DNA from: Enoplosus armatus
Taxonomy: Eukaryota > Chordata > Actinopteri > Centrarchiformes > Enoplosidae
Length of the DNA stretch: 64,000 nucleotides
NCBI RefSeq assembly: GCF_043641665.1
Contig: NC_092202.1
Location: 16,356,036-16,420,035 of the forward strand
Direction of reading: 5' to 3'
Positions 22,656 to 35,160 of this stretch are shown here, piece by piece. The position numbers and the translations under genes were made by a program. Under the pieces are notes generated by a model that ran no database searches, was not told where the DNA came from, and saw only the letters and a list, made by a program, of their open reading frames with translations. Within the stretch, counting starts at the first letter, position 1, and each line of letters opens with the position of its first letter.

Positions 22656-24713
22656 ATGTGATGGCTAAATACCACGAGGGGTTAGTGGGATTTTTTAATT
22701 AATTACATTAATTACATTGATTAATTTACATGAACTGATGCTTTTACTCAGAGTGGACAACCTTCCTCAACCTTTCTCAACCAGAGCAGTACTGTGAATA
22801 TCAGAGTCCACTGATGGCTCATCAGCATTCACATTCTTTTCCCTCTCCTATCCCTCACTTCCTGAACGATTATAGAGCACACTTTGGATTTTGAGTCCTG
22901 CCTCTGCACTTGGCACCACTTTATCAAAGTGCCATTTGCAGTGGCAGAGGGCCTTGAAGGCACCGTCATGTGTAATTCAGCAGAGAGGACCTGGAAGATA
23001 ATGCACTGTATTGTCCTGTACCGTAAAGAGTAGGAGGAGACATTTGTAGAAGAGAAAGTGATCAGAGCTGACAGTCATGCTGTTACATGAAGGGTCCATT
23101 CTGTAACAGATTTACTTTTTCTGCAATCGCTCATACTGTACGATGAGAGTAAATTAGCTAATTTACATTAGAATCACAATACCTGGCAACATAGTGTGGG
23201 AAGATGAGGGCTACATTTCTGTTCAGCTTCGTCACTGATGCCTCAGCAGCAATTGGCAAATTGCATCTGGAAGTGCCTCCTACACTGCAAGTAGTCTAAG
23301 CAGGCAGTTAGCCAGGATACAGTGATTCATGCTCAGTAAGGGCACTTCACTGAGGCGGATAGTCTCTTGAAATGCACAAAACCACTGGAGCATAGTTATC
23401 AGGAGCAGTGAGCTGCTGCCATTTGAGAGGCTGCTTATGGAAGTCCCCTGACTTTAATTCATTTTGCTCCTATTTTTTCTGTTTCTGTGGAGAAAATGAC
23501 ACAATACTAAACATTAATGACTCCACAGGGGGAAAAAATGGTGAGTCAAGGTATTGAAATTTATCAGGTAGCTTTCCTTGAGGTTTTAAGAGGTTTTTAT
23601 TTTACCACTCACCTCTACTCTCTGAGGCTCTACGGTGAGTCACTGGCCTCGTCCTGTCTGCTTTGATGACAATTTGTTTGGATCCCTTTGACAAGAACCA
23701 CTGAATAAAAGAATGACAAAAATGGAGGTTGCCATGGCCTTCAGGTCTCCCTCCATGGACTATATTCAGTCTACTTCTATCAACATAGGCTGTATTTGCA
23801 CTTGGTGAAAGGCATTCAGTCATAGCTCTGTACCTCCAATTCCCTGCTTCCTGCTGTCGTATATTTCATGCTCAACACCTTCCTTGCGATCAGAATGCTT
23901 GATAAATGACTCACTTGTAGTACAATCAACAAACTTAAGGGCTCTCCTTTTAATCTGTTTCCAAGTAGGGATCAATGTCAGAAAAGTTTCATATGTCTTT
24001 AGTTAGCATCCTGCATGCAAATCACTGAGGAAGTTTCTCTTAAAAGAGGTGCAGGAATGGTTTTGCTAATAATGCAGAAAAAAGGAAATATGTGTGTATA
24101 CACACACTGTATTGCCAGGAGACACAACCACACTCCCTGGACCCCATAAACAAAATGTTATGGCTCTCCCAGTGAGCATAAGTAGCAAAAATGAAAACTG
24201 AAATCAGTACAGACTAAAATTCTTAAAGAGAATTCAATCCTCCTGCACATGTCCAAGATCACTGAATGTAAGAAGAGAGAAATCTGATATGATCAAAATC
24301 ACAATCAGGTCGTAAAAAAAAGTTTATCCTGTATTATTCCTGTAACGCAAGGCCAGCTGTAATGGCCTACTTCTGTGTAACCTCCATGTTTAAGACACCC
24401 AAAGTATTTTACCAGTGTGCCAAAAAATCCTGTAGCAAGTATACCATAAGGTAATCTTTGGTAGTGGTGCTGATAACCACTGTCTGTAGTAATTATCCTC
24501 CAGTCTATTTGGAGCAGGTCTGACTGTCCTCAGGTCCCTTTCATATGAGATCTCTTTTCTTCTAGAATTAATTCATGCACTTCGGACCAGTAGGTTTTCC
24601 ACAACAAGTCCTCCAAATTAAACAACAAAATATGTCATTTGTCCATGCCCTCTAGAACGACACAGAGAAGCATTTTCTGATGATAGCAACAAATCGCTGT
24701 TAGTTTTTTTTCC
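22656..24713. other. no gene seen
   Basis: Intron without a recognised element. Open frames are short and without motifs. Confidence 0.6.
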
Positions 24714-24785
24714 AAGTCAATTTTATTTATATAGCGGCAAAACATAGCAGAGGCTATCTCAGGGCACTTTTCATATACAGCAGGT
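24714..24785 (-). repeat. SINE/LINE-type tail with 'gctatataaataaaattga'
   Basis: The minus strand reads '...gtgccctgagatagcc...gccgctatataaataaaattga', a tail common in teleost short interspersed repeats. The same tail type is at 32626-32720 in plus orientation. Confidence 0.6.
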
Positions 24786-27611
24786 TCATGCTGTTGCTAG
24801 CTAGCTAACTGATGAATCTTAGCTCTGTTCTGCTAAAAGCTGTATATTGATTAATGGGTGAATGTCATGATATTATTGGTTGGTTCAAGCTTATGTAAGC
24901 ACACGTCATATTTTGTTTTACAGGAAGAAAGCATGATGGAATTTTGATATGTGAATACAAAGAAATAGATTTTTTTGTTATTTGTTTCGGCATATATTGT
25001 TAAATAGGTGCACAATGCGACCGGGTATGTGATCTAAAAAGGTTAAAAAGGAATTTTTCATTTCATCTTCATTCATTTGGTTAGGTTAAGGCACAAAAAC
25101 AACTGGGTTAGGTTTAGGTTAAAGTCAGGGGAACGATCATGGTGATACATAAAAAAACAACTGACTGTCAGTTGTGTAGACGTGTTAAAGTCTGATGTTT
25201 TGTTGTCTCATCCACCCCCACTATACTGTATGATGATGCAGCCTTTGTCAGAAATCCTTTTATGCATATATATGGTCAAGAAATCAGGTTTCTCCTCAAA
25301 AAAAAAAAAAATGCTGTGTAACATTTAATCCCTTACGCCGATTAAGGAAACTGGGTTTCACAATTACAACATGATAAGAAATCAGGTTACATATGCATGT
25401 AAACCCACAGACTAAAATGTGAGAAACTCCACATATCTTTCCATCTCCTGACTGAGATGAAACAAATTCTCATAGGCTTCTCCTCAATCTTCCTGTTTTA
25501 ATATGGTTAAGCTCTGATTCAACCACTTCTGCTGGCTGGATTTGGCTCAGCGGAGGCACCGAAGGCTCCAGAAAACACCCCCCCATCGCCACCCATCCAC
25601 TTCTTCTCTGTGACACCCATGTTGCACCCTCCTTGCAACCCATGTCCCAGCTGAATAGATGGAAGAAGGGCAGTAAATGGGGACATTTATCTAGATGACA
25701 TCCCCTTGGGGACTTGCACCCTGAACACCACACTATCCCAGACTTCACATGAAACATGTTTGAGTGCAGTCGAATGTGTGCAGTTTCACTTAGATCTTCT
25801 GTTTTATGTGTGAAGTAAAGAAGAGTGAGCAGACATGAGCAGATTAAGCTAAACTTGGCTGTGAATCCTTAAACAGACAACGTTGTTCACAGCCACAGCG
25901 CCAGAGCCTCTCCTCTCTCTGCTGTTTCAATCAATCTATTCTACAAATGATCCCATCACCCTCTCTACATTTTTTTTTCTCTCCACAACCACGCTGAGGT
26001 AGAACAGAAGAAGTACAAAGACAAAATAATGCTCTCCAGCTTAATTGCTTTTACTGGAAATCTAAAAGGATGGGTTTTTTTTTCTTTCTTTCCTCAGGCT
26101 TTTGGAAAATACTCATCACTTTCACCCCAAAAAGCCAATTACTGATCTCATCTAGGTGATTAAAGAGAGACAAAATGCTCACATATTAGAGGTATTACCC
26201 AGAAATTCAACAATTTGAACACCGTAGAGAAAGATTAGGGTTTTCCAGTTTTTTATTCAGCCTTAAAGATGTAATCCAAGTTTATGGCACAAAGCTAAAA
26301 GGTTGGCAGTTTATGACTCACGTGCAATTTAATATTAGAAAGATACTTTTGATTTAAAAAGAAATAAAGCTTGTTAGCATTAGTCATGTCCATCTGTCCA
26401 TCTGTACATGTGTCGAATGGCTTACCCTTATTGAGGATTGTGCTGGTTGAATTCATACAATTCATGCTCGTGAACAACTCATGAGCAGTAGTTTAACAGT
26501 GATGGTCAGCTGTACCAAGTACAAGCTGCAAATGCTCATATCAGCCAAAACCAGAGAGACAGTTTGGTGTCTTCCTCTAGTCTTATTCTGGCTTTGACTA
26601 ATGGGCCAAACTGTCACAAAGTGAGCATTGTCCTGCGAGAGACACATTATGTAGGATGGAGCGCAAAATACTACAGTACATCACAGTCAGTGTTGTGGAG
26701 CTACATGGCTAAAGTACATCTGTTTTATGTCTTTTTCCTGATTACCTGATACCCCTAAAAGGGTCTTGACTTCAAAGACCAACAGGCTACCCCCCTTGCC
26801 GTGGCTTAATGCTGCGAACATGCTCTCTTACAGCCGTGGGGCATCTCGCAGTAGTCTGCATAAAAGCCAACACGCTGCCTCGCTGGCGATGATCAAGAGC
26901 AAATACATGTTAGAGTTTGCTTCTCAGTCCCTCCCTGCAGCCACTCTCTCGACTCCCCAGCACTCTGCATTACTCTCTCTGTGCCTGGCTCCAGCCCCTG
27001 CTCACTTCTCCCAGGCCATGTACTTTTCTTTATACTCCCAAGACCTGCCCTCTTCGAGCCGTCCACCAGATGCCTTCAGACTTTAATACCAGACTTCCTC
27101 ATTCAGTAGTTCAGATGTGCCTACATTAAGGACTCCAAAGGGCAATGATATTTAATACAAGAAGATGGGGATCCAAAACACTGTCCTGTTTCAATTAAGT
27201 TTATTTCCTCCACAACCTGTTGTGGATATTCGGTCATAAACCTCACCAACAGCACCCTGCTAGCATGTGTGTAACATACTTGATCATAGTATTGTACAGC
27301 ATTCCATTATTTATCGGACCTCATGTGTTAGATACTCCTACCTTATGGTAACATTACAAGTGTTCACCTGGCTGCCAAATGTTGTGTTTAGCTGCTCAAT
27401 TCAAGAACTAAACTGTCACTGATATAAACCATACACACTGGCCTATCATGAATCCCCCCCCTCCCTTTCTCAGCTGTCTCTAGCAAAAAAAGGTAAAATG
27501 CCAAAAAAAAAATAGAGAAGATAGTAATTGTTCTGCATGTTATGTGAGTGAACCAATGTGTTTCATGGCTTGTAGGTTGCCCTTTACTGACAGGTCTGAA
27601 ATATGTCTAAT
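24786..27611. other. no gene seen
   Basis: Holds a copy of the 'ttaggtttaggcacaaaa' repeat (25075-25205) and A- or T-rich runs at 25299-25310 and 26070-26090. No exon or element otherwise. Confidence 0.55.
25075..25205. repeat. decayed dispersed repeat, relative of 4335-4465
   Basis: Words in the same order as the 4335 copy: 'ttaggttaaggcacaaaa', 'ctgggttaggtttagg', 'cgatcatggt', then A-rich sequence and 'acgtgtta'. Confidence 0.5.
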
Positions 27612-27862
27612 TTTTAAATGGTAAATGGCCTTCACTTATATAGCGCTTTTCAACCTTATCAGTTCCCAAAGCACTTTACAGATCATTCACCCATTCACAC
27701 ACTGCTGCCACGCCAGGTGCTGCTCTCCATCAGGACCAGGTTCTTGCTCAACGACACGTCGACATGACACGGGGGGAGCCGGGGTTCGAAGACCCAAACC
27801 GCTCTACCCTGCTCTACCTCCTGTCCGACGGTGCTAACCACTGTGCCACCATGCCACCCGAG
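27612..27862 (-). mobile_element. tRNA-headed SINE
   Basis: Read on the minus strand. The head is GGGTGGCATGGTGGCACAG, then TGGTTAGCACC (A-box-like) and CTTCGAACCCC (B-box-like). A body follows with 'gtgtgtgaatgggtgaatg', then 'aaagtgctttggg' and the tail 'agcgctatataagtg' and 'ccatttaccattta'. The Pol III-type head indicates a SINE. Related body sequence is at 54443-54575 and a related head at 47591-47674. Confidence 0.7.
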
Positions 27863-29270
27863 TTTAATTAAAACCAAGGGAAAGACGAAGACCCAGTGAG
27901 GCTGATAAGGTACAGGACAAAAAATGACATTGTCTAAATGGGGAAGGGGCATACAGCCAAGAAGGCCTGGGGGTTTGTTCTCTGTTTTATGTCTGTTTTG
28001 CTTACCAGCACAACAAGCACCTGCACTGTGCGCTATGATCATTGTCCATGTACCTTCTAGATATAATGTTTGCTGTAAATATTGTGTATCTCGCTTATTG
28101 TAAGTGATCACACTTGTGAGACACTTGAGTCAAATGCCATATATGAGAATAAACCTAGCTAATAACATAGACTGACTTTGAATAATAAAGTTCCACAGAA
28201 TATATATATTCAACTGTGGAACGACAGATACCATTTTACTAATATTGAACATAAATATCTTGTGTCTGGGATCATACCAGGCACATGTTTTGTGCTCCAC
28301 AGCTGAGCTCAGTGCACTTCCATAAGCATCTGTGACGTTTTTTTTGCACAATGCATCACATTCTAGTAGTTTCACTGAATTCATCTGCTCATCACAGTGA
28401 CGAAGTCAATGGCATAGCAAGGCAAGGCTAAACCCTACTCAGTGTGAATATAACAGTTACGACAAATGCTGGCCGCTTTATCCAGTAGACCCGGCTGTGC
28501 CAGCGTCATCAGAAATGGACGTCACTTCTCATGGCGCTTGGATGCAATTGCTTCGTGGAAGAAATTCAGCAATAGGAGGATCAGCAGGATTCACATGAAC
28601 TTGCATGGTTATTTATTTATGTATTCCTTTTTCAAATTGATAAATTAAGCCCGTGTGGGCATTGTGTCTGTTCATAAAATTTGGTTTGGAGGATTTTTTC
28701 TGGCAATGATCCCTATCTCTCATATGTTTTCCCCACTTTTTCCCCATGTCCCCCACTCTTTTTTTTAATCACAGCACTTCCACCTTTGACCCCAAAAGGA
28801 GAAGCCTGACAGGATCGTCAGACGCCCACGTGCAGCTGGGTGTCAGAGGTGAGGCCTCATGGGAAGGGGTCCCATGCCAACGTCAGGCAGCCCAAAGACA
28901 AACCAATTTGTCACAGTAACCGACTGTGACAAGACCCAGAGACTAATCAGCCACTACTGATTGCTGTTAGATTGACTGTCGATAAGTTTGGAGTTATAGA
29001 CGTGTGGTAAAGTCAATGGTGGTAGGACCACACATTTGTTAAGATCTTAACCCTGACCACACTTGGTAGAAAACTCTAATTTCTGAAATGTTTCAGGAGC
29101 TATGAAAACAGAGTTGTTTTCAATTTGACCAACATTCATTTGTGTAGTTTTTTCATCTTTAATGAAACAAACACTATAAGGAGGTTTTTACATTACATTG
29201 CAGAATGTAAATAAACTCATTTAATTTATTTTAGTTAGATGAGAGGATCGATACCAATCTCATGTCTGGT
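27863..29270. other. no gene seen
   Basis: Intron without recognised element. TA-rich patch near 28200. Confidence 0.6.
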
Positions 29271-29287
29271 AAGTAAAGAGCTACAGT

Positions 29288-29731
29288 CAGCCTAGCTTAG
29301 CATAAAGTCTAGAAGCAGGGGAAACAGGTACCCCAGCCCTGTCCAAAGTTCAAATCTATACATGTCTACCAACACTTTTGAAACTCACTAATTAACATAT
29401 TATATTTTGTTTGTTAAGCCTGTACATGCAGAAATGTCAAAGCATCATGGTTTTACATAGCCTTCTGGAACTATGTATTGGCCAACCACTGCCTGGCGCA
29501 GTGACTGGGCACAGCTTCCCAAAAGTTACCAAACCTGGCAAGAGACCTATACCACAACCTGTGTTCACTGATAAATTAAATCTATATCCAACAACACGTC
29601 ATGTACAACTTACACAAATATGATGAGAAAAGTTGGCTTTACAGGTGTTCATAGGTGTATTTTTTCACTTGCTAGCATAGCTAGCAAGCTGTTCGCCCCT
29701 GCTTCCAGTCTTATGCTAATCTAGGCTAACC
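29288..29731. mobile_element. non-autonomous element with about 39-bp inverted ends
   Basis: The left end CAGCCTAGCTTAGCATAAAG... and the inverted right end TAGCCTAGATTAGCATAAG... are about 80-85% identical over about 39 bp, and both continue to AAGCAGGGG. The interior (about 365 bp) is non-coding. I recognise this as a repeat common in percomorph fish, but not its transposase. No clear target duplication was seen. Confidence 0.6.
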
Positions 29732-30080
29732 ACATCCAGACTCCAGCTCTGGCCACAAGTGACAATTACACGATAATGGTAAATGCTAAAATGCTGTGTA
29801 ACAGTAGCTCAAGGAGAGTTACAAAGCAATATCAATCTAAATGTTATTATCATATACATGAATTAGCCACGATTAGCTACTGGCCATACCAGACCAAGAG
29901 AGAGAGGTTGTATCAGCAAAGTGTATTGAATTGAGAAACTTTTATTGCCGGTCATTTCTACTTTTCATTTGTTTTATTTATTGTTAAAAGTTAGTCTCAC
30001 TTTAACACAGGGACATAAAAGAAACGCTTTAAATATTAAGATAAGTTCAAAAACACCATAAGAATTCACCAAAAAAAAGA

Positions 30081-30100
30081 ACACACACACACACACACAC
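30081..30100. repeat. (AC)10 microsatellite
   Basis: Ten uninterrupted AC units following an A-rich run. Confidence 0.95.
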
Positions 30101-30213
30101 AGAACAACAGTATCAGCAACAGATCTGGATATTTTGGTTCATCAAAATCTACAGTGGTGGCAGCTCATGCGAGCCGAATTCACTTTAGAGAGAGGAGAGA
30201 GACACAAACAGAG

Positions 30214-30237
30214 ACACACACACACACACACACACAC
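30214..30237. repeat. (AC)12 microsatellite
   Basis: Twelve AC units about 115 bp from the previous tract. Confidence 0.95.
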
Positions 30238-31602
30238 GATGGTTTCAGTACGTGGGCTGATAAAACAGAGAAGCAAGCAGTTTCCCAGGGGGGCGAGCAA
30301 GCACACTGCAGTGCCTTCACATCTCCTAATCATCTGTCACCCCCTAAGACACACACCTACAGATTGTATACAGCACATTGGCTCAGCTAGGTTTAGCTGC
30401 TCGACAGTGTGTTCAAAGCCACATACTATCCAGATATCGCCATGAACTGATGTACTGATCAGGTCCATCTCAAGCGTGCATGAACATCCAACCCCCACCA
30501 GATATCTGTAATTGGAGTTTGCGAAAGTACAACCATCTGAGGCTATAAAAGCTAACATGCAGCACCGTGAAGGACATCCACCTCTTAATAAATAAAATGC
30601 AACTAAGATGGCTCTTGAATGTCTAAATGCCACACTGCAATGAATGTGTTTATAGGCCTATAAAGCAATCCTAACTCATGGGGTAATCTTTATTGCAGCC
30701 GCCTGCCTTCAGTGAGAGCAGATTGTGTGGTTCTGAGTGTGCAATCCACTAACCTCTACTATTAATATCTCTACTGAGCATGAAGGAAGAGGAGACACCA
30801 TTAAAACAGCGCTGGAAGGATTTGACCCAAAGCTAGCAGGGGCGCTGGTGGTGGCAGGAGCCTTTCAGCAGAAGATAGGCATTTGGTATATGTGTGGAAA
30901 ATGGTGAAAAAGAAAGGCAGTGTAGCGCAGTGAGATTGGCGAGGCCTGGCTTATCCACATGTCAAGACACTCTTGTGTGGGAAGCAAAAGGAAAGTCCTA
31001 TATAATTTACTTTATTTTGACACACAAGGCTCTGACGCAAGACTTTCCTCATTCTCCTCATGCAACAGTGACATCAATTTTTATATTTAAAAAAAGCCCA
31101 GCCTCAAAAAATGTGGGAAAGTGTTTCTGGTACAGTGGACGTTTTGTCAAGCACCTTCATTTTTTGGATTCCCAGTAAGTAAGGACCTTGGCTGCATCCT
31201 TGCTTCACCTGTGGGCATCTCATAAGAACAATCTTGAGCCTCCCAAAAGTATACATTTGACAGTTACAAAAATGATTATATATAACCGCTGGTATATATT
31301 GTATATATTGTATTTAGGCAACTAAAACTACTTGGATTAGGTTAGGGGAAGACAGGGCTGCTGCTGGGTGCCCTCAGTGCAATTGCTTTGTGGTGCTAAT
31401 AATAAATAAATGTTCTTTTCTCATTTCAAGCAAAATAAAGTACACAATAGAGCTTTTGAAAACGTGGGTCTTCAAATGAAGTGCTTCATTTTTCTGTGTA
31501 GCTTGAGTTTCCCTTTTTCTTGCAGACTACTTTTCTCTATTTAGAGCACGCCATGTGAAAATGACTTTTCTCTGACTCACTTACTGTCTCTCGTCAGTGC
31601 CT

Positions 31603-31627
31603 TGTGTGTGTGTGTGTGTGTGTGTGT
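31603..31627. repeat. (TG)12 microsatellite
   Basis: Uninterrupted TG run. Confidence 0.95.
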
Positions 31628-32625
31628 ATCTCAATCACCGACTTGAGTCGCAATGCTTATTGTAATGCACAGATTTGATGGGTTGAGTAGCATCACAAGA
31701 GATTATTTACAATGAATGCAATTGGTCTGTGAGTTTCCTGGGCCACTGAACCAGAGCTGTGAAGGCTAGAAAAGCTGCAACGGTTAAAATAGAAAGGTAA
31801 ATGATGCACATGTACATAGCCGCTGCGACGGGGAAAGATTTTAGCTATGGTTAAAAGAGACAGGATTCAGTCTTCACAGTCCGACATTTTGTCCGCCCAA
31901 CAATCCACCCCAACCTCCTCCCCAGGAACATATTGCTCCTTCCACCTTTGCTTCTGAAAAAAGACCTTTAACCTTAATTATAATTATTAGTGGTTGCTTG
32001 TCAGGAAAATATATATAAAAAGACACCTGCTGCCTGATGACTGCTGCTACAACACTGATTATAGATCTATTGCTGCTTATGGGCGTCATGGAATGTGACT
32101 GATAAATTACACTAATTAACAATTCAGTTTTATTTATTACTGAAAGAACCCAACAGATGTGAGGAGCAATAAAAAGCTATAAATGCTCTAAATACAATCT
32201 AAAAATGCATTTTTAAAATGCTACCAGTACAGTAAGTCTGATACTTAATAATACAGGATTAATAATGACTGCGACTTTGCAGTTTAGGAGGACAAATATT
32301 CATTTAGGCTACCCAATTTATCCTGAGTGAGCCAAGGGATTGGAACTTCCTTGATGATGGCAGACTCCGATTCATTTATCAGGGTCAGGCTGGAGGACGG
32401 GAGGAAGTATAATTAGCTGAATGGAAACCACCCATAGGTAGTTTTAAACATTTGAACAAATGACAAATAATTAGTTTTGGGGGGTTTTTCTGGTGAGGAC
32501 AGTCGCTTCAGTTTCCTTTATTCTGGTTAGAGGCTTCCTGAGGGAGGACAGACAAGAGTATTCTACGCAGATGTTTTGAATGAATGAACACATTTCCTTG
32601 GACATGATCTGATATCATATATGAG

Positions 32626-32720
32626 TCGGTCTAGACCTGCTCTATTTGTAAAGTGTCATGAGATGACTTTTGTTGCAATTTAGTGCTATATAAATAAAAT
32701 TGAATTGAATTGAATTGAAT
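32626..32720 (+). repeat. short interspersed repeat tail ending in (ATTGA)n
   Basis: Reads 'tctagacctgctctatttgt', 'aagtgtcatgagatgac' and 'gctatataaataaaattga', then four to five ATTGA units (32698-32720). A teleost-typical tail; the full parent element is not present. Confidence 0.65.
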
Positions 32721-33273
32721 ATCACCATAATACTACAAGTCTGGCAAACTACCTGCCTTAATATACAACTGATAAACCAACTTAGGTGTGATGTTATTCT
32801 GATATCCTAGATTTTATTTGTTTTCTGATTCATCATCTGGTCTAGTTGAACCTGGTGGTTTATTTACAACGTCCCAGCTGTTGTTGCTCCCTCATGTCTG
32901 TTATCTTTCAGCCATAAACACGTTTTTTGCGTGTGTTTTGTGTCTCAGTGTCATTTGCATTCAGTCTCAGGGGTGAAATCAATCAATGTGTTTCAGGATG
33001 AAACAGCTGTGACATTGGTTGGACTTTGAATTATTTCTACACATCGTGAGAAATCTTCATCGTCATCTGGATTAAATAATGAATGAACACGCAGACTTAA
33101 ATAATGGCGAGGCAAACACTCAGTGTTGGTGCAAATGGCTTATTTCATGCATCAGGTTTGTATTACCCTTTTAAAAATCCAGCTTGTAGTTTTGCCTGTA
33201 AACAGCCCTTTGCCTTAACAGTGATTTCACATACATCTGTGTTATGTAGAGAGACCCCCATTATTTGAGTATA
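32721..33273. other. no gene seen
   Basis: Unique-looking intron up to the TA target site of the Tc1 element. Confidence 0.6.
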
Positions 33274-34767
33274 CAGTGGCTTGCAACCAAACACAAAGTG
33301 GCACACAATTGTGAAGTAGAAAGAAAATTATATATGATTTAAAAAAAAATTTACAAATAAAAAACTGAAAAGTACGGTGTGCAAAAGTATTCAGCCCCCT
33401 TTTCTCTGAGTGTAACCAATTGCCTTCAGAAGTTGCCTGATGATTGCTGAATGATCAAATGTTGACCTAATGACTAAATAGAGTCCACCTGTGTGTAATC
33501 TAATCTGAGTACAAATACAGCTGTTCTGTGACGGCCTCAGAGGTTTGTTAAGAGAATATTGGGGAGCAAACAGCATCATGATGTCGAAGGAACACACCAG
33601 ACAGGTCAGGGATAAAGTTGTGGAGAAGTTTAAAGCAGGGTTAGGCTATAAAAAGATTTCCCAAGCTTTGAACATCTCACGGAGCGCTGTTCAATCCATC
33701 ATCCGGAAATGGAAATTGTATGGCACAACTGCAAACCTACCAAGACACGGCCGTCCACCTAAACTTACAGGCCGAACAAGGAGAGCACTGATCAGAGATG
33801 CAGCCAAGAGGCCCATGGTGACTCTCGACGAACTGCAGAGATCCACAGCTCAGGTGGGGGAATCTGTCCACAGGACAACTATTAGTCGTGCGCTGCACAA
33901 ATCTGGCCTTTATGGAAGAGTGGCAAGAAGAAAGCCATTGTTAAAAGAAAACCATAAGAAGTCCCGTTTGCAGTTTGCCAGAAGCCATATGGGAGACACA
34001 GCAAACATGTGGAAGAAGGTGCTCTGGTCAGATGAGACCAACATTGAACTTTTTGGCCTAAATGCAAAACGCTATGTGTGGCGGAAAACTAACACTGCAC
34101 ATCACTCTAAACACACCATCCCCACTGTCAAACATGGTGGTGGCAGCATCATGCTCTGGGGGTGCTTCTCTTCAGCAGGGACAGGGAAGATGGTCAGAGT
34201 TGATGGGAAGATAGATGGAGCCAAATACAGGGCAATCTTGGAAGAAAACCTGTTGGAGTCTGCAAAAGACTTGAGACTGGGGCAGAGGTTCACCTTCCAG
34301 CAGGACAACGACCCTAAACATAAAGCCAGGGCTACAATGGAATGGTTTAAAACAAAACATATTCATGTGTTAGAATGGCCCAGTCAAAGTCCAGACCTAA
34401 ATCCAATCGAGAATCTGTGGCAAGATCTGAAAACTGCCGTTCACAAACGCTCTCCATCTAATCGACTGAGCTTGAGCTGTTTTGCAAGGAAGAATGGGCA
34501 AAAATTTCAGTCTCTCGATGTGCAAAGCTGGTAGAGACATACCCCAAAAGACTTGCAGCTGTAATTGCAGCAAAAGGCGGTTCCACAAAGTATTGACTCA
34601 GGGGGGCTGAATACTTTTGCAATACTTTTTCTTTCTACTTCACAATTGTGTGCCACTTTGTGTTGGTCTTTCACATAAAATTCCAATAAAATATATTTCT
34701 GTTTGTGGTCGTAACGTGACAAAATGTGGAAAAGTTCAAGGGGGCTGAATACTTTTGCAAGCCACTG
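33274..34767 (+). mobile_element. Tc1-like DNA transposon (IR/DR type), inactive
   Basis: 1494 bp, bounded by CAGTGGCTTGCAA at 33274 and its complement TTGCAAGCCACTG ending at 34767. TA lies on both sides (33272-33273 and 34768-34769), the expected target duplication. The right arm has two direct repeats of 'gggggctgaatacttttgc' type (34601-34622 and about 34739-34760), the IR/DR layout. The left arm keeps only the inner repeat (33379-33402). After the first 13 bp it jumps to 'acacaaagtggcacacaat', which in the right arm lies about 100 bp further in, so the outer part of the left arm was lost. The transposase has a frameshift. The element should no longer be autonomous and probably not movable. 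Confidence 0.93.
33578..34596 (+). pseudogene. Tc1 transposase, one-base frameshift near the C-terminus
   Basis: The native start is the ATG at 33578 (MMSKEHTRQVRDK), as usual for this family; the ATG at 33545 is in frame but lies in the untranslated part. The N-terminal paired-like DNA-binding region has GLGYKKISQALNISRS, then the second helix-turn-helix and GRPPKLTGRTRR. The catalytic residues of DD34E are Asp in LWSDET (34031-34033), Asp in QQDNDPKH (34304-34306) and Glu in NPIENLW (34409-34411). First-frame translation leaves the family sequence after SPSN, and a stop follows ...DVQSW near 34534. In the next frame the family C-terminus continues (CKEEWAKISVSRCAKL to GGSTKY) to TGA at 34594-34596. 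One base is missing near 34463. Only the last 44 or so residues are affected, so this break may be recent. Confidence 0.93.
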
Positions 34768-34999
34768 TATATTGTGATTTTAATGATAATCTAATATTAA
34801 TAGATGAGGTTGTTATGTTACTTCAGACTGATTAATACACAAAACATAGCGCCAGATAGTATTCGTCCCTGTCTCCTAGAAATGACGTTACTATTTTTAA
34901 ATTGTTTTCCCAATTATGTTATGCTGACAAATGTAATCGCTACCAGAATCATGGGAGGTGGTCAGGGTGGATTGTGGGCGTACAAAGTGCTTGACTTTG

Positions 35000-35160
35000 A
35001 CTCCAGACACTCTCTGGTTTCGGCAACAAAAGCACTTTGGTTTCGGTTAAATCTTAATGAGCACTTTGTGTCTCAAGTCACTGTAGACTGTTTCTGTATT
35101 AAACCTTTCCCTAACCTTAACCAAGGGCTGTGGGTGTCTAAACATAACCATCAAAAAGTT
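35000..35160. repeat. decayed repeat fragment, possibly of the 4335 family
   Basis: Shares 'ggtttcggcaac(a/t)aa' with the 40930-41060 region, followed by 'ccctaaccttaacc', the reverse complement of the 'ggttaggtt' words. Confidence 0.4.

Larger units (their letters stand above)
29732..32600. other. no gene seen; microsatellites only
   Basis: Two (CA)n tracts near 30.1 kb, one (TG)n near 31.6 kb, and a fragment near 31305-31350 ('actacttggattaggttagg') of the dispersed repeat also seen at 4335. Confidence 0.55.

Noticed and set aside
27612..27862. Possible true tRNA gene
   Set aside because: A- and B-box-like words are present, but there is no cloverleaf and it continues into a SINE body.
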